Notes: generated by a model from the sequence alone, not told the origin. A stretch of DNA of 64,000 bases from Tridacna crocea (GCA_943736015.1 OX031070.1:39858173-39922172), one strand, 5' to 3'; counted from the stretch's first letter, positions 10,352-20,385 are shown. Numbers and translations: made by a program.

Positions 10352-10587
10352 TTAACCCATTACCACACAATCCCTACTTTTGACGCCCCTGAAAAAGAAA
10401 CATTTAGAAAACATTATGCGTGGGAAAAGGAGGAAATGCTGGTAACCAGCATTTTCTCCTTTTCCCATAATGTTTTCTACCCTTCACAAAACAAATTTCA
10501 AATTTTCAGTCACATTTATTTTGTCGTCTGCAAATGCTTTCGCTTTGGACGAGCCTAAAATTTTGTCGTTTGGTAGTCACCAGTTAA
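10352..10587 (+). mobile_element. Family A MITE, complete
   Basis: TTAA at both ends. The left hairpin stem carries a small insertion (ATTATGCGTGGG). The R end has an extra few bases (GTAGTCACCAGTTAA). Confidence 0.8.
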
Positions 10588-11185
10588 AACTTTCCCCAGT
10601 TATTGATTATCGTGAAAAAATTATAGTATACATTGTATATAGACACCCCATTGGCTGTGAACGCGTCCTACTGTTTTATTTCGAACACTGAGACGAAAAC
10701 ACCGTAGGTGAAGAAAATTACAGCTTTCCGCGGTATGTGGGTACCCGGGTGTGAAAATCATTAATTTCAGAAATATGAAACTGTCCCACGGATACATAAA
10801 TGTACATTAAAATCAGACTAGTAAACTAGAGTGTAAGGTTTGTTTTATTTCGAAATATATGTGTTTTCCACATCATTGCCAGTGAAAACCGGTTACGTTT
10901 GTGGGATGTCGATGTGATTTTGCAACCAGCAAAGCGTGGTAAAAGCGACTACATAGCTTACTTTATACTCAACTAAGGATGAAGTGAATGAATGACACTG
11001 AAGTTTATTATACACGCAACACATGTTACAATAAACCTAATTTAGTTTCGCCTGTGTGACAGAGTTAAGTGTTCTTATTCATTGTGGAAATACCGGTCTT
11101 ATAAATAACTTTCTGGAATTAAAGAGTAGTGGGCTAAGCTTTGTGGACAAGTTCTTTTATAGGTGAGAGATTGTTGTTTTAAATT
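10588..11185 (+). promoter_or_regulatory. Repeat-free upstream region of first PTB-like gene
   Basis: About 0.6 kb with none of the MITE families. A TATA-like TTATAAATAA lies at 11099-11108, about 80 bp before the start codon. A pyrimidine-rich run ending TTTTATAG just before 11163 could instead be a 3' splice site of a 5'-UTR intron. Neither can be settled from sequence alone. Confidence 0.3.
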
Positions 11186-12799
11186 ATGGTCGTGCAAAAT
11201 AGACAACAAAGTATGTTCGAATGTAACGTTCTATATATTGGAAGTGCCCCGCCCATTGATACTCTGCAAGGGACGGACGCTTTGCAAGAACCATTACGTC
11301 AGAGATACCCTGGCAATCTAGCAGAGTGTGAGGGGATCGACAGTATCTTGCGGGTCAAATCCGACAGTCTGGAGATGATACAGAAAGGATCAGATAGTAT
11401 CATCCGCTTTCCTCTCGACAGGCTGAAAATCTGCGCAGCTGTTCGATCAGTGATTGCCCATGACGCAACGACAGGGGAGAAAACTCGGATATTTGTCCCG
11501 TTGAATACTCTTCAACCTGATACCTCAGAGCCTGCCATTTTTGCAGCTATCATACGGCGCACTCAGGGCCGAGAGATTGCGGAATGTCATGTATTTGTTT
11601 GTAGCAGTCCGAGAGAAGCTTTACATCTCGTAAATACAACTGCAGCCTCCAACCTTAATCTGAAAGCCAAGAAGGGTCAGAAAATGTCCGAGTCTGTTAA
11701 ATATCAAGATGGTGTACCAGTCATACATGATGTTAGAGACGATTACAAAGCGATCAATGGCGAGGAGGTCCGATATGTTGTAGAGGGGACGGAAATGGAA
11801 CAGGAACAGTACAACACTGTCGGAAGGAATACTGTCTATGTTCGAAGTAGTGTCATTCGAGATGGAGAACAGCGGGAAATTGTTCAGGAGCCAGACATCC
11901 ATGTAATCCAGGAGCCAGCGCGCCAGGTGATACAAGAACCAGTGCGCCATTACGTAGAAAATGACTATCAGTATACCTTGCAAAAAGAAGAAGAAGAACA
12001 AAAACGATCTAAAACAATTTACATCAGATTCGACAAGTCTAATCTTGTTCCTAAAGGTAACAATACACTAGAAGTACAGCCTGGTCGAGTGCAATACACA
12101 GCGCCACAACTTAGACCTATGATGGTACAAGCTCCCCCTAGATTTATCCGGGCACCACCGCCCCAGGTGCCGGTGGTTTACCGTAGGCCGATTACACCGC
12201 GGCCAGTTTTCGTTCGGCCGCCGCCGGCCCCGATTGTTGTTTCCCCACCGCTGCCGCCGAGACCACGACCAGTTTTGGTTCCTCCCCCTTCCGTTGTAGT
12301 ATCTCCACCCCCTCCTTCACAAACAGCGATAATCCCGCCACCACCCGGGCGGATGTATACACGACGCTTCATGTCCCCACCCCCTAGGTTAGCCGTCCCT
12401 CCCCCAGTGTACTATAGATCACGTGCCAGGTCAACATCTCCAGAATTTACCCAAAGTGAAATGAAACGCGTGGCAGAGAAAAATAAACGCAAGCCAAAAT
12501 GGCGGAGCCACTCGAGTGACATAGTCGAATATCGCCAAAGCCGACTTGACGCAAGTGTACCCATGATGAGATATCCGCCTAACGACATGTTTATGAACGA
12601 ACGGGCCTTTTCGAGACGAGTAAATAGCGAATACCCATTTTCTGGGTATCCACCTACGGGCTATAACTACTACCCTGGTGCATATGATTTTCCGGACTTC
12701 TCGATGTATGACCGACCTGTTTCGAAATCCAACCCGAGGTATAGCAGTTCGTCGAGTGAAGAGGAAGAACAAGATATGCGATTCGGCAAAAAGCGCTGA
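11186..12799 (+). CDS. PTB/PID-like domain protein with proline-rich tail, paralogue 1
   Basis: This is a 537-aa open frame with no internal intron. The ATG has A at -3 and G at +4, a good eukaryotic start context. Residues about 11-155 look like a PTB/PID-type fold: an opening strand VLYIGS (15-20), a TGEK segment (96-99), AAIIRRTQGR (120-129), a cysteine-histidine strand ECHVFVCSS (133-141) and a closing helix. Residues 234-255 hold three QEP repeats. Residues 311-408 are proline-rich with many PxxP/PPPP motifs that could bind SH3, WW or EVH1 domains. A basic patch follows (427-440), then FMNERAF (469-475), a tyrosine/glycine-rich stretch, and a C-terminal run of serines, glutamates and basic residues. 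No signal peptide or membrane segment is visible. It is paralogous to 29516-31390. An adaptor or scaffold role is inference from the domain type; I recognise no named orthologue. A few 5'-UTR bases or a 5' intron may precede it. Confidence 0.85.
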   Translation: MVVQNRQQSMFECNVLYIGSAPPIDTLQGTDALQEPLRQRYPGNLAECEGIDSILRVKSDSLEMIQKGSDSIIRFPLDRLKICAAVRSVIAHDATTGEKTRIFVPLNTLQPDTSEPAIFAAIIRRTQGREIAECHVFVCSSPREALHLVNTTAASNLNLKAKKGQKMSESVKYQDGVPVIHDVRDDYKAINGEEVRYVVEGTEMEQEQYNTVGRNTVYVRSSVIRDGEQREIVQEPDIHVIQEPARQVIQEPVRHYVENDYQYTLQKEEEEQKRSKTIYIRFDKSNLVPKGNNTLEVQPGRVQYTAPQLRPMMVQAPPRFIRAPPPQVPVVYRRPITPRPVFVRPPPAPIVVSPPLPPRPRPVLVPPPSVVVSPPPPSQTAIIPPPPGRMYTRRFMSPPPRLAVPPPVYYRSRARSTSPEFTQSEMKRVAEKNKRKPKWRSHSSDIVEYRQSRLDASVPMMRYPPNDMFMNERAFSRRVNSEYPFSGYPPTGYNYYPGAYDFPDFSMYDRPVSKSNPRYSSSSSEEEEQDMRFGKKR

Positions 12800-12814
12800 A
12801 TCTTCGAAACTCTA

Positions 12815-12881
12815 ATCGTCGAAAGACTTCAAAAACCTCGTAACTATAGCTTGTTTCGAGGTTTTTGAAGTAAACCGACGA
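12815..12881. mobile_element. Family D palindrome in the 3' UTR of the first gene
   Basis: Begins 16 bases after the stop codon. The arms CTTCAAAAACCTCG and CGAGGTTTTTGAAG and the closing AAACCGACGA match the complete D copies at 47775, 51692 and 56061, but the centre is shortened. If the 3' UTR is transcribed as predicted, it would form a stem-loop in the mRNA. Confidence 0.75.
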
Positions 12882-12891
12882 AATATTGTAC

Positions 12892-12897
12892 AATAAA
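12892..12897 (+). promoter_or_regulatory. Candidate polyadenylation signal AATAAA
   Basis: Canonical AATAAA 93 bases after the stop codon at 12797-12799, the first one downstream. This implies a very short 3' UTR made largely of the family D palindrome. Confidence 0.5.
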
Positions 12898-13045
12898 CCT
12901 TTAGCCAACTCTTCTAACCAAGCAAATATAAATAAGCTCGCTTAATAATATTTAGCTTGTAAAGAAGGCAAATACGAGCACTTTGAAATGCTACTGTACA
13001 TAGCAAACGCAAGCACGTTTTGGGTGTTCTGTATTTTCTTTCTTA

Positions 13046-13272
13046 CAAACCCTCTTACCAATCGACAAAGTTTTGGACCCGACCTAATTCAAAGTATTTC
13101 TAGACAATAAATTGAATTTTCCTAAAAATGATGACTTTTGTCCTAGGGAAGAAAACATCGTGGGCAAAGGAGAAAATGCTGGTTACCAATATTTTCTCCT
13201 TTTCCCACGATGTTTTCATAAGCCTTCTTGTTCAAGATCGGTTAAACTCGGGATTGTATGGAATAGGATTAA
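13046..13272 (-). mobile_element. Family A MITE, diverged
   Basis: R half decayed. Hairpin with ATCGTGGGCAAAGGAG against TTTTCCCACGAT, then the L end ending AATAGGATTAA. Confidence 0.7.
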
Positions 13273-13299
13273 TTCAGGTTAACCTGTGTATTCTCTGTT

Positions 13300-13350
13300 A
13301 CTGACTAAACTAGTTCCCTGCAGTCTGATCTTGATCCATACCGCCCTCCC
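13300..13350. mobile_element. Family G half-element
   Basis: CTGCAGTCTGATCTTGATCC is one arm of the G palindrome; the other arm is absent. Confidence 0.4.
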
Positions 13351-13384
13351 ATAAAAAAGTTTCAAATTATGGCATCTAGGTGTG

Positions 13385-13513
13385 AAAGGGCAGAAAACAT
13401 CGCGGGGAATGAAGAAAATGCTGGTTAACAGCAATTTCTTCTTTTCCACGATATTTTCAAAATCCTATGCTGTCAGAGGCGTCAAAACCCGGACTTGTTG
13501 GGTGAGGGGTTAA
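13385..13513 (-). mobile_element. Family A MITE, partial and diverged
   Basis: Hairpin with CGCGGGGAATGAAG, then the L end in reverse ending TGAGGGGTTAA. The R half is missing. Confidence 0.6.
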
Positions 13514-13568
13514 TTATATGAGTATGATTAAGCATTGGTCTGTAAAGGGATAAAGAAATTTTCATTAT

Positions 13569-13683
13569 CGGACACTGTTACTATAAATAGCACACTGGGG
13601 ATTCCATCTCTATTGTATATATTGTCTTATTAAATAACAATACAGAGGGAATCCCAAATGTACTATTTATAGTAACAGTGTCA
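13569..13683. mobile_element. Separate palindromic element of about 115 bp
   Basis: Terminal arms GACACTGTTACTATAAATAG and complement at the two ends, then inner GGGGATTCC/GGAATCCC and TCTATTGTATAT/AACAATACAGA pairs. It is unrelated to the other families and has no second copy in the window. Confidence 0.65.
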
Positions 13684-13884
13684 ACGAAAGTTTGTAAATA
13701 TACTCAGTGACACATAGGCAATGCGCCAATCTGCTATGAATGTTCGATGATCGACCAAGGACAATTTTTGTGCTCTGTGATAGACCAATAGAACTTCAAA
13801 GGCCTGTGGTTTAAGCTTCGTCTTTACATATTCATAGCACCATCTTTTGCTGTCAGCAAAATACAGTTGACCTGCTCTCTTGTA
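13684..13884. other. Unannotated intergenic sequence
   Basis: No element recognised. Confidence 0.35.
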
Positions 13885-14127
13885 AAAAGGGGTTTAACAC
13901 ATCGCCTCGATGTATTATACTAAGCAAGTCATCTGGAAATTATGGAACCATAAAATCCATTCTGTTTCACAATGGATTGAATCCTGATTTAGACTGGTCC
14001 TGTGCCATGCAGAATGATTGACCAGCCGCAAAAAGTTTCGATTCAGGTCAGCCCAGGCTCACCTGAGTCGATACTTTTTTTTTTCTTGTTTTTCTCTTTA
14101 GATGCATTAAACCCCCTTTTCACAGAG
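13885..14127. mobile_element. Family B MITE
   Basis: Left end AAAAAGGGGTTTAACACATC, central GTTTCGATTCAGGTCAGCC with a shortened second arm (CTCACCTGAGTCGATAC), right end CCCCCTTTTCACAGAGTATGG. Confidence 0.65.
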
Positions 14128-14185
14128 TATGGCTCATGTAAAATTGACATAATAATGTTTTGTTAAGCTCGTATCAATAATGTAA

Positions 14186-14594
14186 CATCTTGGCGAGCCA
14201 AGTTTACGATCAATACGTGGATCTTACCTTGGCTGATTGAGCCCGATTTCGAGATTCCTGCGATGCGCCCTCTATTGGATGCTGGTTATTACCCCCCCCC
14301 CCCTTTACATCATATTTCTAAAAGCCAATGAAATATCGTTTTACAAACCGCTTACGAATACACATGAAGCGATAAGCGGACATCCACGTGGGTTTCCATG
14401 TTTTACCTTTTATTCGAAAGGTAGAGACCTTGTTCTTTTTTTATCAAAGATGAAATGCTATGAGCGATTTCATTCGTTGCAGCTATAGCTGGCTGCATCC
14501 AATGAAAAAGCGTATCGGGGGAATGTAAAAATCAAGCTCGATCCGCCAAGGGTAGAGTAGCGTAGTGAATCGTCAGCCTTGGCTTGCGAAGATG
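14186..14594 (+). mobile_element. Family J element, copy 1 (hAT-like)
   Basis: About 85-90% similar by eye to 16895-17290. Terminal inverted repeats CATCTTGGCGAGCCAAG and CTTGGCTTGCGAAGATG. The flanking octamers (TAATGTAA and ATACTGTA) do not match, so this copy may be old or recombined. It is non-coding; a 5' open frame of 83 aa has no significance. Confidence 0.7.
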
Positions 14595-14817
14595 ATACTG
14601 TAAATGTCCTGAGAGAATTATAAGTTACCTGTAATCTGAAAAAACGTTTTTGAACGACTGAAAGTTTATTTTAGTCATATTTAATTCACATCGAATGAGA
14701 AACAAGTTCATACAACTTATACTAATCTCTCTCGATTCCACTTCCTGGGAAGGAACTGAAAGGACTGTACAGTGAAACTCTTAAGGATTTTTCATTCTAT
14801 AAGGTTGACCAAGCAAG

Positions 14818-14893
14818 CGGACAGAATAGACCGAAGATCTGACAGTACGTCCTTGTGCAGTCTGATCTTAGATCGATGCTGTCTGCAAAAGCC
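14818..14893. mobile_element. Family G core, diverged
   Basis: AGATCTGACAGTACGTCC and GTGCAGTCTGATCTTAGATC. Confidence 0.5.
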
Positions 14894-14903
14894 CTGATAA
14901 TTG

Positions 14904-15148
14904 GTATGCAACAAGCGAAAAGGGTCATTCGGACATTTCCGTAAAGTGTCGTCTCGGATTAGCCTACGCAGTCCACGCAGGCTGATCCGAAACGATACTT
15001 TCCGTTTTTATGTAATTTTCTGTTTTTCGCAAGTCTACTGAAGAACAAAATCTATTGTAATCGTAAAGTGTCGTCTCTGATTAGCCCGCGCGGACTGCGC
15101 AGGCTGATCCGAGACGACACTTTACACAATTGTCCTAATGCAAGCCCT
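14904..15148. mobile_element. Family C MITE with two hairpins
   Basis: Outer end GCAACAAGCGAAAAGGGTC. The first hairpin (14945-15000) and second hairpin (15066-15122) are each built from GTAAAGTGTCGTCTC and complement, separated by about 65 bp with TTTTTATGTAATTTTCTG. Confidence 0.75.
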
Positions 15149-15536
15149 ATCGTCTATGGCGATGAAAGTGTTATGTGTATTTTCTTTTTATTGATTTTTT
15201 TTGTTTTACTTTTAATTATTTGAGTAAATATATATCTGAGATATAATCAAAATATTTTTAACTCATTACAATCGTTTATCCAGTAAACCATATCTTTTCC
15301 CCTTCTTGCATCAGGCCTATTTCAAAACATTATGACAAAAAGAAAAAAAAAAACTCGTGACCAGCAACAACTATCTTTTGATACAATATATTTCTTGTAT
15401 AGCTTTACTTTTAACAAATTAAAATTTAGTTCATGAGAATTATTGTATTTTTATTTCTTTTCTAACCAGAATGTTCTTAAAATCATCAACTGAATATCGG
15501 TTTCACGGGGAAATTGTTCATACAGCTTAACCCTTT
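15149..15536. other. AT-rich sequence with a decayed family A trace
   Basis: A very degraded A-like L half may lie at 15259-15370 (ACTCATTACAATCG, then TTCAAAACATTATG). Nothing else is seen. Confidence 0.35.
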
Positions 15537-15750
15537 ACTCCATAGATACTCATTTCTTCGCATTGCTTGTAGGAGCCTTTGGAAAACATTGTGGCAAAAG
15601 GTGAAATTGCTCGTGATGAGCAATTTCACCTTTTGTCACAATGTTTTCTATGCTATCAAAAGGGTCATATACACATAAGAAATGGTTTCATCCTTACAGT
15701 TATTTACAATTAGAGATACCATAGAAATGTCTTATGGGGTAAAGGGTTAA
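15537..15750 (+). mobile_element. Family A2 MITE, copy 1
   Basis: TTAA at both ends. The hairpin scaffold GAAAACATTGTGG resembles A, but the inner arms (CAAAAGGTGAAATTGCTCG) and the terminal sequences (TTAACCCTTTACTCCATAG and ATGGGGTAAAGGGTTAA) differ. The same element is inverted at 38672-38901. Confidence 0.8.
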
Positions 15751-15900
15751 TTTTTCTTTCTTATCAAAACTGTTCCTAAAATGTTTTTTTGTATGGTTTG
15801 TAATCGTCTGTTTTTTATTCTTCTTTCAGATAATAGTTATACATTAAATAATATAAACCATGTAAATTATTAACGCGTATGAATATACCGGAATATACAG

Positions 15901-16129
15901 TTAACCCTTTACTGGTAAAGTAGGTCTTGGACTTTGTCCAAAGTGAAAGCATTTTCAGACGATAAATATGACCAGGGTAAAACGACAAAATTTCAAAGGG
16001 AAGAAAACATCGTGGGAAAAGGAGAAAATGCTGGTCACCAGCATTTTCTCCTTTTTCCACGATGTTTTCAAAAGCCTTTTTCTTCGCCTCGGGAAGTTTT
16101 AAACACAGGATTGTTTGGTAAAGGGTTAA
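15901..16129 (-). mobile_element. Family A MITE, complete
   Basis: TTAA at both ends. R half with AAGTGAAAGCATTTTCAG, hairpin with CATCGTGGG and GGTCACC centre, L end ending TTGGTAAAGGGTTAA. Confidence 0.85.
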
Positions 16130-16207
16130 GTGCTATGATAGCATATGATATCATTGATTTGCTAATTTATATGTATAACACTTTTTTTGTACATATCATT
16201 TGAATTG

Positions 16208-16461
16208 CAACATGCGAAAAACGGGCATTTTGATATTTGGGTAAATTATTGTCTCAGATCAGCCCTCGCAGTCCGCACAGGCTAATCCGAAACCACATTT
16301 TCCATTTTCATGTAGTTTTCTGTTTTGCACAGGTCTAACTGTAGCACAAAATCTAATTTAGTCGTAAAGTGCCGTCTCGGATCAGCCTGCGCGGACTGCG
16401 CAGGCTGATCCGAGACGACACTTTACGCAAATGTCTGAATGCCCCCTTTTCGCATGTTGTT
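16208..16461. mobile_element. Family C MITE with two hairpins
   Basis: Outer ends AACATGCGAAAAACGGGC and CCCTTTTCGCATGTTGT. The right hairpin (16370-16426) is near perfect; the left one is decayed. Confidence 0.75.
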
Positions 16462-16573
16462 AGCCAATTTTAATGACTCGATGCATAGATAGATATTCAA
16501 ATAAAGCTGAATCACAAACAATGACGCATTGTGACGTCTTTTTATTTTTTTGTTTCATGTGCATACGAAGGCA

Positions 16574-16807
16574 TTGAATTCATTACCATACAATCCCAAA
16601 CTTTTTACGATCACCAGAAAGAAGGCTTTTGAAAACATTGTAGAAAAAGGAGAAAATGCTGAGAATCGGCATTTTCTACTTTTTCTGCAATGTTTTCTAC
16701 CCTTTCAAAACCAATTTTTGATGTTCCAGTAATGTTTATCTTTTTTTCCACAACAAATGTGCTCAGTGTGAACGAGTCTAAAATTTTTTCGCGTTGTGAA
16801 GGGATAA
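16574..16807 (+). mobile_element. Family A MITE, diverged
   Basis: L end ATTACCATACAATCCC, hairpin with GAGAATC centre and TTGTAGAAA arms, and a decayed R half. Confidence 0.7.
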
Positions 16808-16894
16808 AGCCACTGTAGAAATGATTTCGATTATTTGAATTGTGTTTTAACGCCGTTTTGAACATCATTTCACATTCGGCATACCTCGGGTGAT

Positions 16895-17290
16895 CATCTT
16901 CGGGAGCCAAGGTTACGATCACTACGTGGATCTTACCTTGGCTGATTGAGCCCGATTTTGAGATTCCCTCGATGCGCCCTCTATTGGATGTTACCCCATT
17001 TACATCATATTTCTAAAAGCCAATGAAATATCGTTTTACCAACCGCTTGTACGAATATAAATGAAGCGATAAGCAGACATCCACGTGGGTTTCCATGTTC
17101 CCCTTCTATTCGAAAGGTAGCGATGTTGTTCTATTTTTATCAAAGATGAAATAATACCAGCGATTTCATTCGTTGCAGTTAGAGCTGACTGCATCCATTG
17201 AAAAAGTGTATCGGGGGAATGTAAAAATCAAGCTCGATTCGCCAAGGGTAGAGTAGCGTTGTGAATCCTCAGCCTTGGCTTGCGAAGATG
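16895..17290 (+). mobile_element. Family J element, copy 2 (hAT-like)
   Basis: 396 bp, ends CATCTTCGGGAGCCAAGG and CTTGGCTTGCGAAGATG, with an exact 8-bp target duplication CGGGTGAT at 16887-16894 and 17291-17298. It is non-coding and inserted in family K. Confidence 0.85.
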
Positions 17291-17649
17291 CGGGTGATAG
17301 GAGCCATCATATCCCTCGGCTGTAACTGGTGGATTGATATGTTTTAAATCGGTACATTCATCGCCCGGAAATACACCGGTTTACCGTTCTGAAAATTGTC
17401 AGGCTTCTCTTACAACAGAAAACTTGAGTTTCAATTTTCTATCAAAATCTTTCTAACTATATTTCAGTTGACAGTTCGTACATTTATTTTGTAACGTGGT
17501 TTATCAATTCAGATTGAAGTTTTCGCCGACAAATAGACAGATGCGAATAACTTCACCGAGGTTGTTTATGTCGTTGCTAAACAGCTGTCAGTGGCGCCCT
17601 ATATATAGAATCACGTGATTCTCATTTCAAAATGGAAATCTCCTTAATA

Positions 17650-17975
17650 CATTATCTCCCGCTAGATGGCATTCTATAAATACTCATCTATCTGATATGG
17701 GCATCCTGGGTACAGAACCGAACCACTTTCCTACGCGACAACCGTTACTTTGAATTTAAAACAAAAACAAGGTTTACCCAATAAACTATGATCACCTGTT
17801 TAGAGAAATCTGTTGCTAATGCAGGTCTCATTTCTGCTGAAACGTATTGATACGTAAAAGCTATTTTCAACATTGCTACTTTATAGAGCGTACAGTCAGC
17901 CCGCTTTCGGGGCTAGTAGTGATGCGTCATATAAGACAGTCGAATCTTCGAAGAATATGACATGCGCAGACAACG
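17650..17975 (+). mobile_element. Family F element, copy 2 (MULE-like)
   Basis: Begins CATTATCTCCCGCTAGATGG and ends GCGCAGACAACG. An exact 10-bp duplication CTCCTTAATA lies at 17640-17649 and 17976-17985. It sits inside family K. Confidence 0.85.
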
Positions 17976-18034
17976 CTCCTTAATACGGACGAGGTTAAAT
18001 GTAGGTACGGAATCGGCCGAGTTGTGACGAGTGC

Positions 18035-18275
18035 ATCATTACAGTAACATCGTTACAGTGCCCCTATCCGTGCTTCCTTGGAGTTTCATTTTACATACTG
18101 TTTCACACGATATCCTTCCCAAGCAACTGGCTGCTTTCCCACATAAATATCTTTGAAATCATGGTCAGCGGCGAGAGGAATAAATCCCGTCGTAGTTAAT
18201 ATCATCACCCCTCGGTGAGAAATTTGCCGACCCGGGATTCGAACCAAGCGTTTAAGTGCTGAAAGAATTTAATTG
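18035..18275 (-). mobile_element. tRNA-derived SINE copy, minus strand
   Basis: Contains CAGTGCCCCTATCCGTGC and CTTGGAGTTTC from the SINE body. A B-box-like GGTTCGAATCCCGGG reads on the minus strand at about 18230-18245. Confidence 0.5.
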
Positions 18276-18280
18276 ACACT

Positions 18281-18512
18281 TTAATCCTTTACCACACAAT
18301 CCCGGCTTTTAAGACCCTGGGAAAGAGGACTTTTAAAAACATTGTGCGAAAATGAGAAAATACTGGTAACCAGCAGTCTCTCCTTTTCCCACAGCGTTTT
18401 CTACCCTTCGAAAAAGAAAAAGAAATCACCATTTTAACAACATTTAATTTGAGGTCTGCAGATGCTTTCAATTTGGACCAGCGTAAAATTTTGTCGTTCG
18501 GTAAAGAGTTAA
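18281..18512 (+). mobile_element. Family A MITE, complete, diverged hairpin
   Basis: TTAA at both ends. L end CCTTTACCACACAATCCC, hairpin with several mismatches, R end GTCGTTCGGTAAAGAGTTAA. Confidence 0.75.
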
Positions 18513-18567
18513 GTTAGTATTAAAGATAGAGATAAATATTCATCAAAATATTTGGAAAAGAAGCAAG

Positions 18568-18630
18568 TACATCACGATCAGACTGCGTGTACATGTTCCG
18601 TGCAGTCCGCGATCTTGACCTGCACTGTTT
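18568..18630. mobile_element. Family G core, diverged
   Basis: CACGATCAGACTGCG with GTGCAGTCCGCGATCTTG. Confidence 0.5.
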
Positions 18631-18727
18631 GAATAAGCAATGAAATGAGGCTCTGCGCTTTGAGGGTCAGTCAATCTTATACTTAGCTGAATCATTTCTG
18701 TGATATTGGCAGCAATGGTCCGCACTG

Positions 18728-18951
18728 TTAACCCTTTTCCAAACGACAAAATAGTAGACTGGTTCAAATTGAAAGCTGTTGCGGACGACAAAATTAGCTT
18801 ACTCAAAAACTGAAATTGTTTCCGGCTGTGTAGAAAACTTTGTGGGAAAAGGAGAAAATGCTGGTAACCATCATTTTCTCCTTTTCCCACATTGTTCTCA
18901 AAAGGCTTCTATCTCAGGGGTTCAAACCAGGAATTGTTTGGTAAAGGGTAT
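18728..18951 (-). mobile_element. Family A MITE
   Basis: TTAA at left, R half GACTGGTTCAAATTGAAAGC, hairpin with GGTAACC centre, L end finishing TTGGTAAAGGGTA with the right TTAA lost. Confidence 0.75.
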
Positions 18952-19240
18952 TTGGGACTTGCCAACACTCAAAATTACGCAAAGGGCAAAAATATTCAAA
19001 GAAATGGACACGCAGTTGTTTTTTTTTTAAAATCCCCGACCGTGGCAACATTTTGAGAAATAGAGCGACGACCTGATATAAGCTATTGCACCTTCTTTCA
19101 CACTGTTTTCCAAAACTGTCGATGTAGGTGTAACTTGTCACACCTGTCACAGTAAATGATTGATTTTAATAGCGTTTACACCCATTGTTAATAGACATCG
19201 TTAGTGCAATATTTTGAAGAGTTTTTTTACAAACCCTTTA
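18952..19240. other. Unannotated intergenic sequence
   Basis: No element recognised. Confidence 0.35.
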
Positions 19241-19470
19241 TTAACCCATTACCACACATATTCCTACTTTTGAAGACCCCGAGAAAGAAGCCTTTTGAAA
19301 ACATTGTGGGAAAAAGAGAAAATGCTGGTAACCAGCATTATCTCCTTTTCCCACAATGTTTTCTACCCGTCACGGAACAAATTTCAAATTTTCAGTCACT
19401 CTTATTTTGTCGTCTACAAATGCTTTCGATTTGGACAAATATAAAATTTTGTTATTTGGTAATAATCTAA
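19241..19470 (+). mobile_element. Family A MITE, complete
   Basis: TTAA at left, right TTAA decayed to CTAA, hairpin with GGTAACC centre. Confidence 0.8.
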
Positions 19471-19474
19471 TAAA

Positions 19475-19686
19475 ATCCTGGATTGGGCGAAATTCAAAGC
19501 ATTTGCAGACGGAAAAATACATACATGTAGCCCAAATAATGATTTCTGTATTTGAAATGGATTCTTGTAGAAAAAGATTGTGAAACAAGAAAAAAATGCT
19601 GTTTACCAGATTTTTTTTTCATTTTTTCACAGTGTTTTCAAAAGCCATCATCTTTAGGGTTGTTAAAACTCAAGATTTTGAGGTAA
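19475..19686 (-). mobile_element. Family A MITE, strongly decayed
   Basis: R half (TTCAAAGCATTTGCAGACGG) and L half are present, but the hairpin has broken down to T-rich sequence. Confidence 0.55.
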
Positions 19687-19766
19687 ATAAAGACGGATTT
19701 GTTTTATTACTTTTTTTATGAAAAAGCTTTCATTTCTTGTGTACGCCCAAGTCATTTTTTGTAATT

Positions 19767-19993
19767 CTAAATACCAAACGACAAAATTTTAGACTGGTCC
19801 AAAATGAAAGTACTTGCAGACGACAAATGAAACGTAACTCTAAAAATAAAATTTGTTACCAGCAGGATAGAAAACTTTGTGGGAAAAGGAGAAAATGCTG
19901 GTTACCAGCATTTTCTCCTTTTCCCACAATGTTTTCAAAAGGCTTCTATCTTCAGGGTGGTAAAAAAACAGGGACTGTTTGGTAAAGGGTTAA
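19767..19993 (-). mobile_element. Family A MITE, complete
   Basis: R end TACCAAACGACAAAATTTTAG, perfect hairpin with GGTTACC centre, right end TTGGTAAAGGGTTAA. Confidence 0.8.
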
Positions 19994-20007
19994 AAACAGC
20001 TCTCTGC

Positions 20008-20115
20008 AACAAGGCAGTTTGATCTGTCTTCACTCATCTGATCTATGTTATGTCACAGGCAACTAATTACTGCACCTTATGTGCAGACTGATCATCATCT
20101 ACATTGTCCAGAAGA
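20008..20115. mobile_element. Family G fragment, decayed
   Basis: GCAGTTTGATCTG and GTGCAGACTGATCATCATC resemble G arms, spaced too far apart. Confidence 0.35.
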
Positions 20116-20124
20116 GCAATTGGT

Positions 20125-20385
20125 TGGTTGTATTGGGGTTTAACGCCTTTTTAACGGCTAGGTCATATCATGGCGGTCGGTGACGCACATGTGTTTCCTG
20201 GCGTTCTCACACCAGTACTAACACAACATTCTTGCCAAAGCCACCGATTACTTTTCTCACATGCTTCAGCAGAGATCAGAGGCGAAAGAAAGTTCGCACA
20301 TCCGGGTATCAAACTCACAACCACCAGGTCATGAGTCCGACACGTTCACCACTGAGCCATCCGGGCGGGCCCTAGAAGAGCAAGT
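20125..20385 (-). mobile_element. tRNA-derived SINE, minus strand
   Basis: On the minus strand: GATGGCTCAGTGGTGAACG (A box) and GTGAGTTTGATACCC (B box), then a body ending GGTTTAACGCC near 20150. It is distinct in detail from the 26520 copy. Confidence 0.6.

Larger units (their letters stand above)
16865..18040 (+). mobile_element. Family K element, copy 1, hosting J and F
   Basis: K sequence runs from ATTCGGCATACCTCGGG, is split by J at 16895-17290, continues through GGGAGCCATC-like and GAATCACGTGATTCTC segments, is split by F at 17650-17975, and resumes CGGACGAGG. Continuity across both breaks is confirmed by the K copy at 36945-37970. Confidence 0.65.

Noticed and set aside
11621..12908. 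Minus-strand frames of 64-126 aa opposite the first gene
   Set aside because: Antisense shadows of a well-supported + strand coding region.
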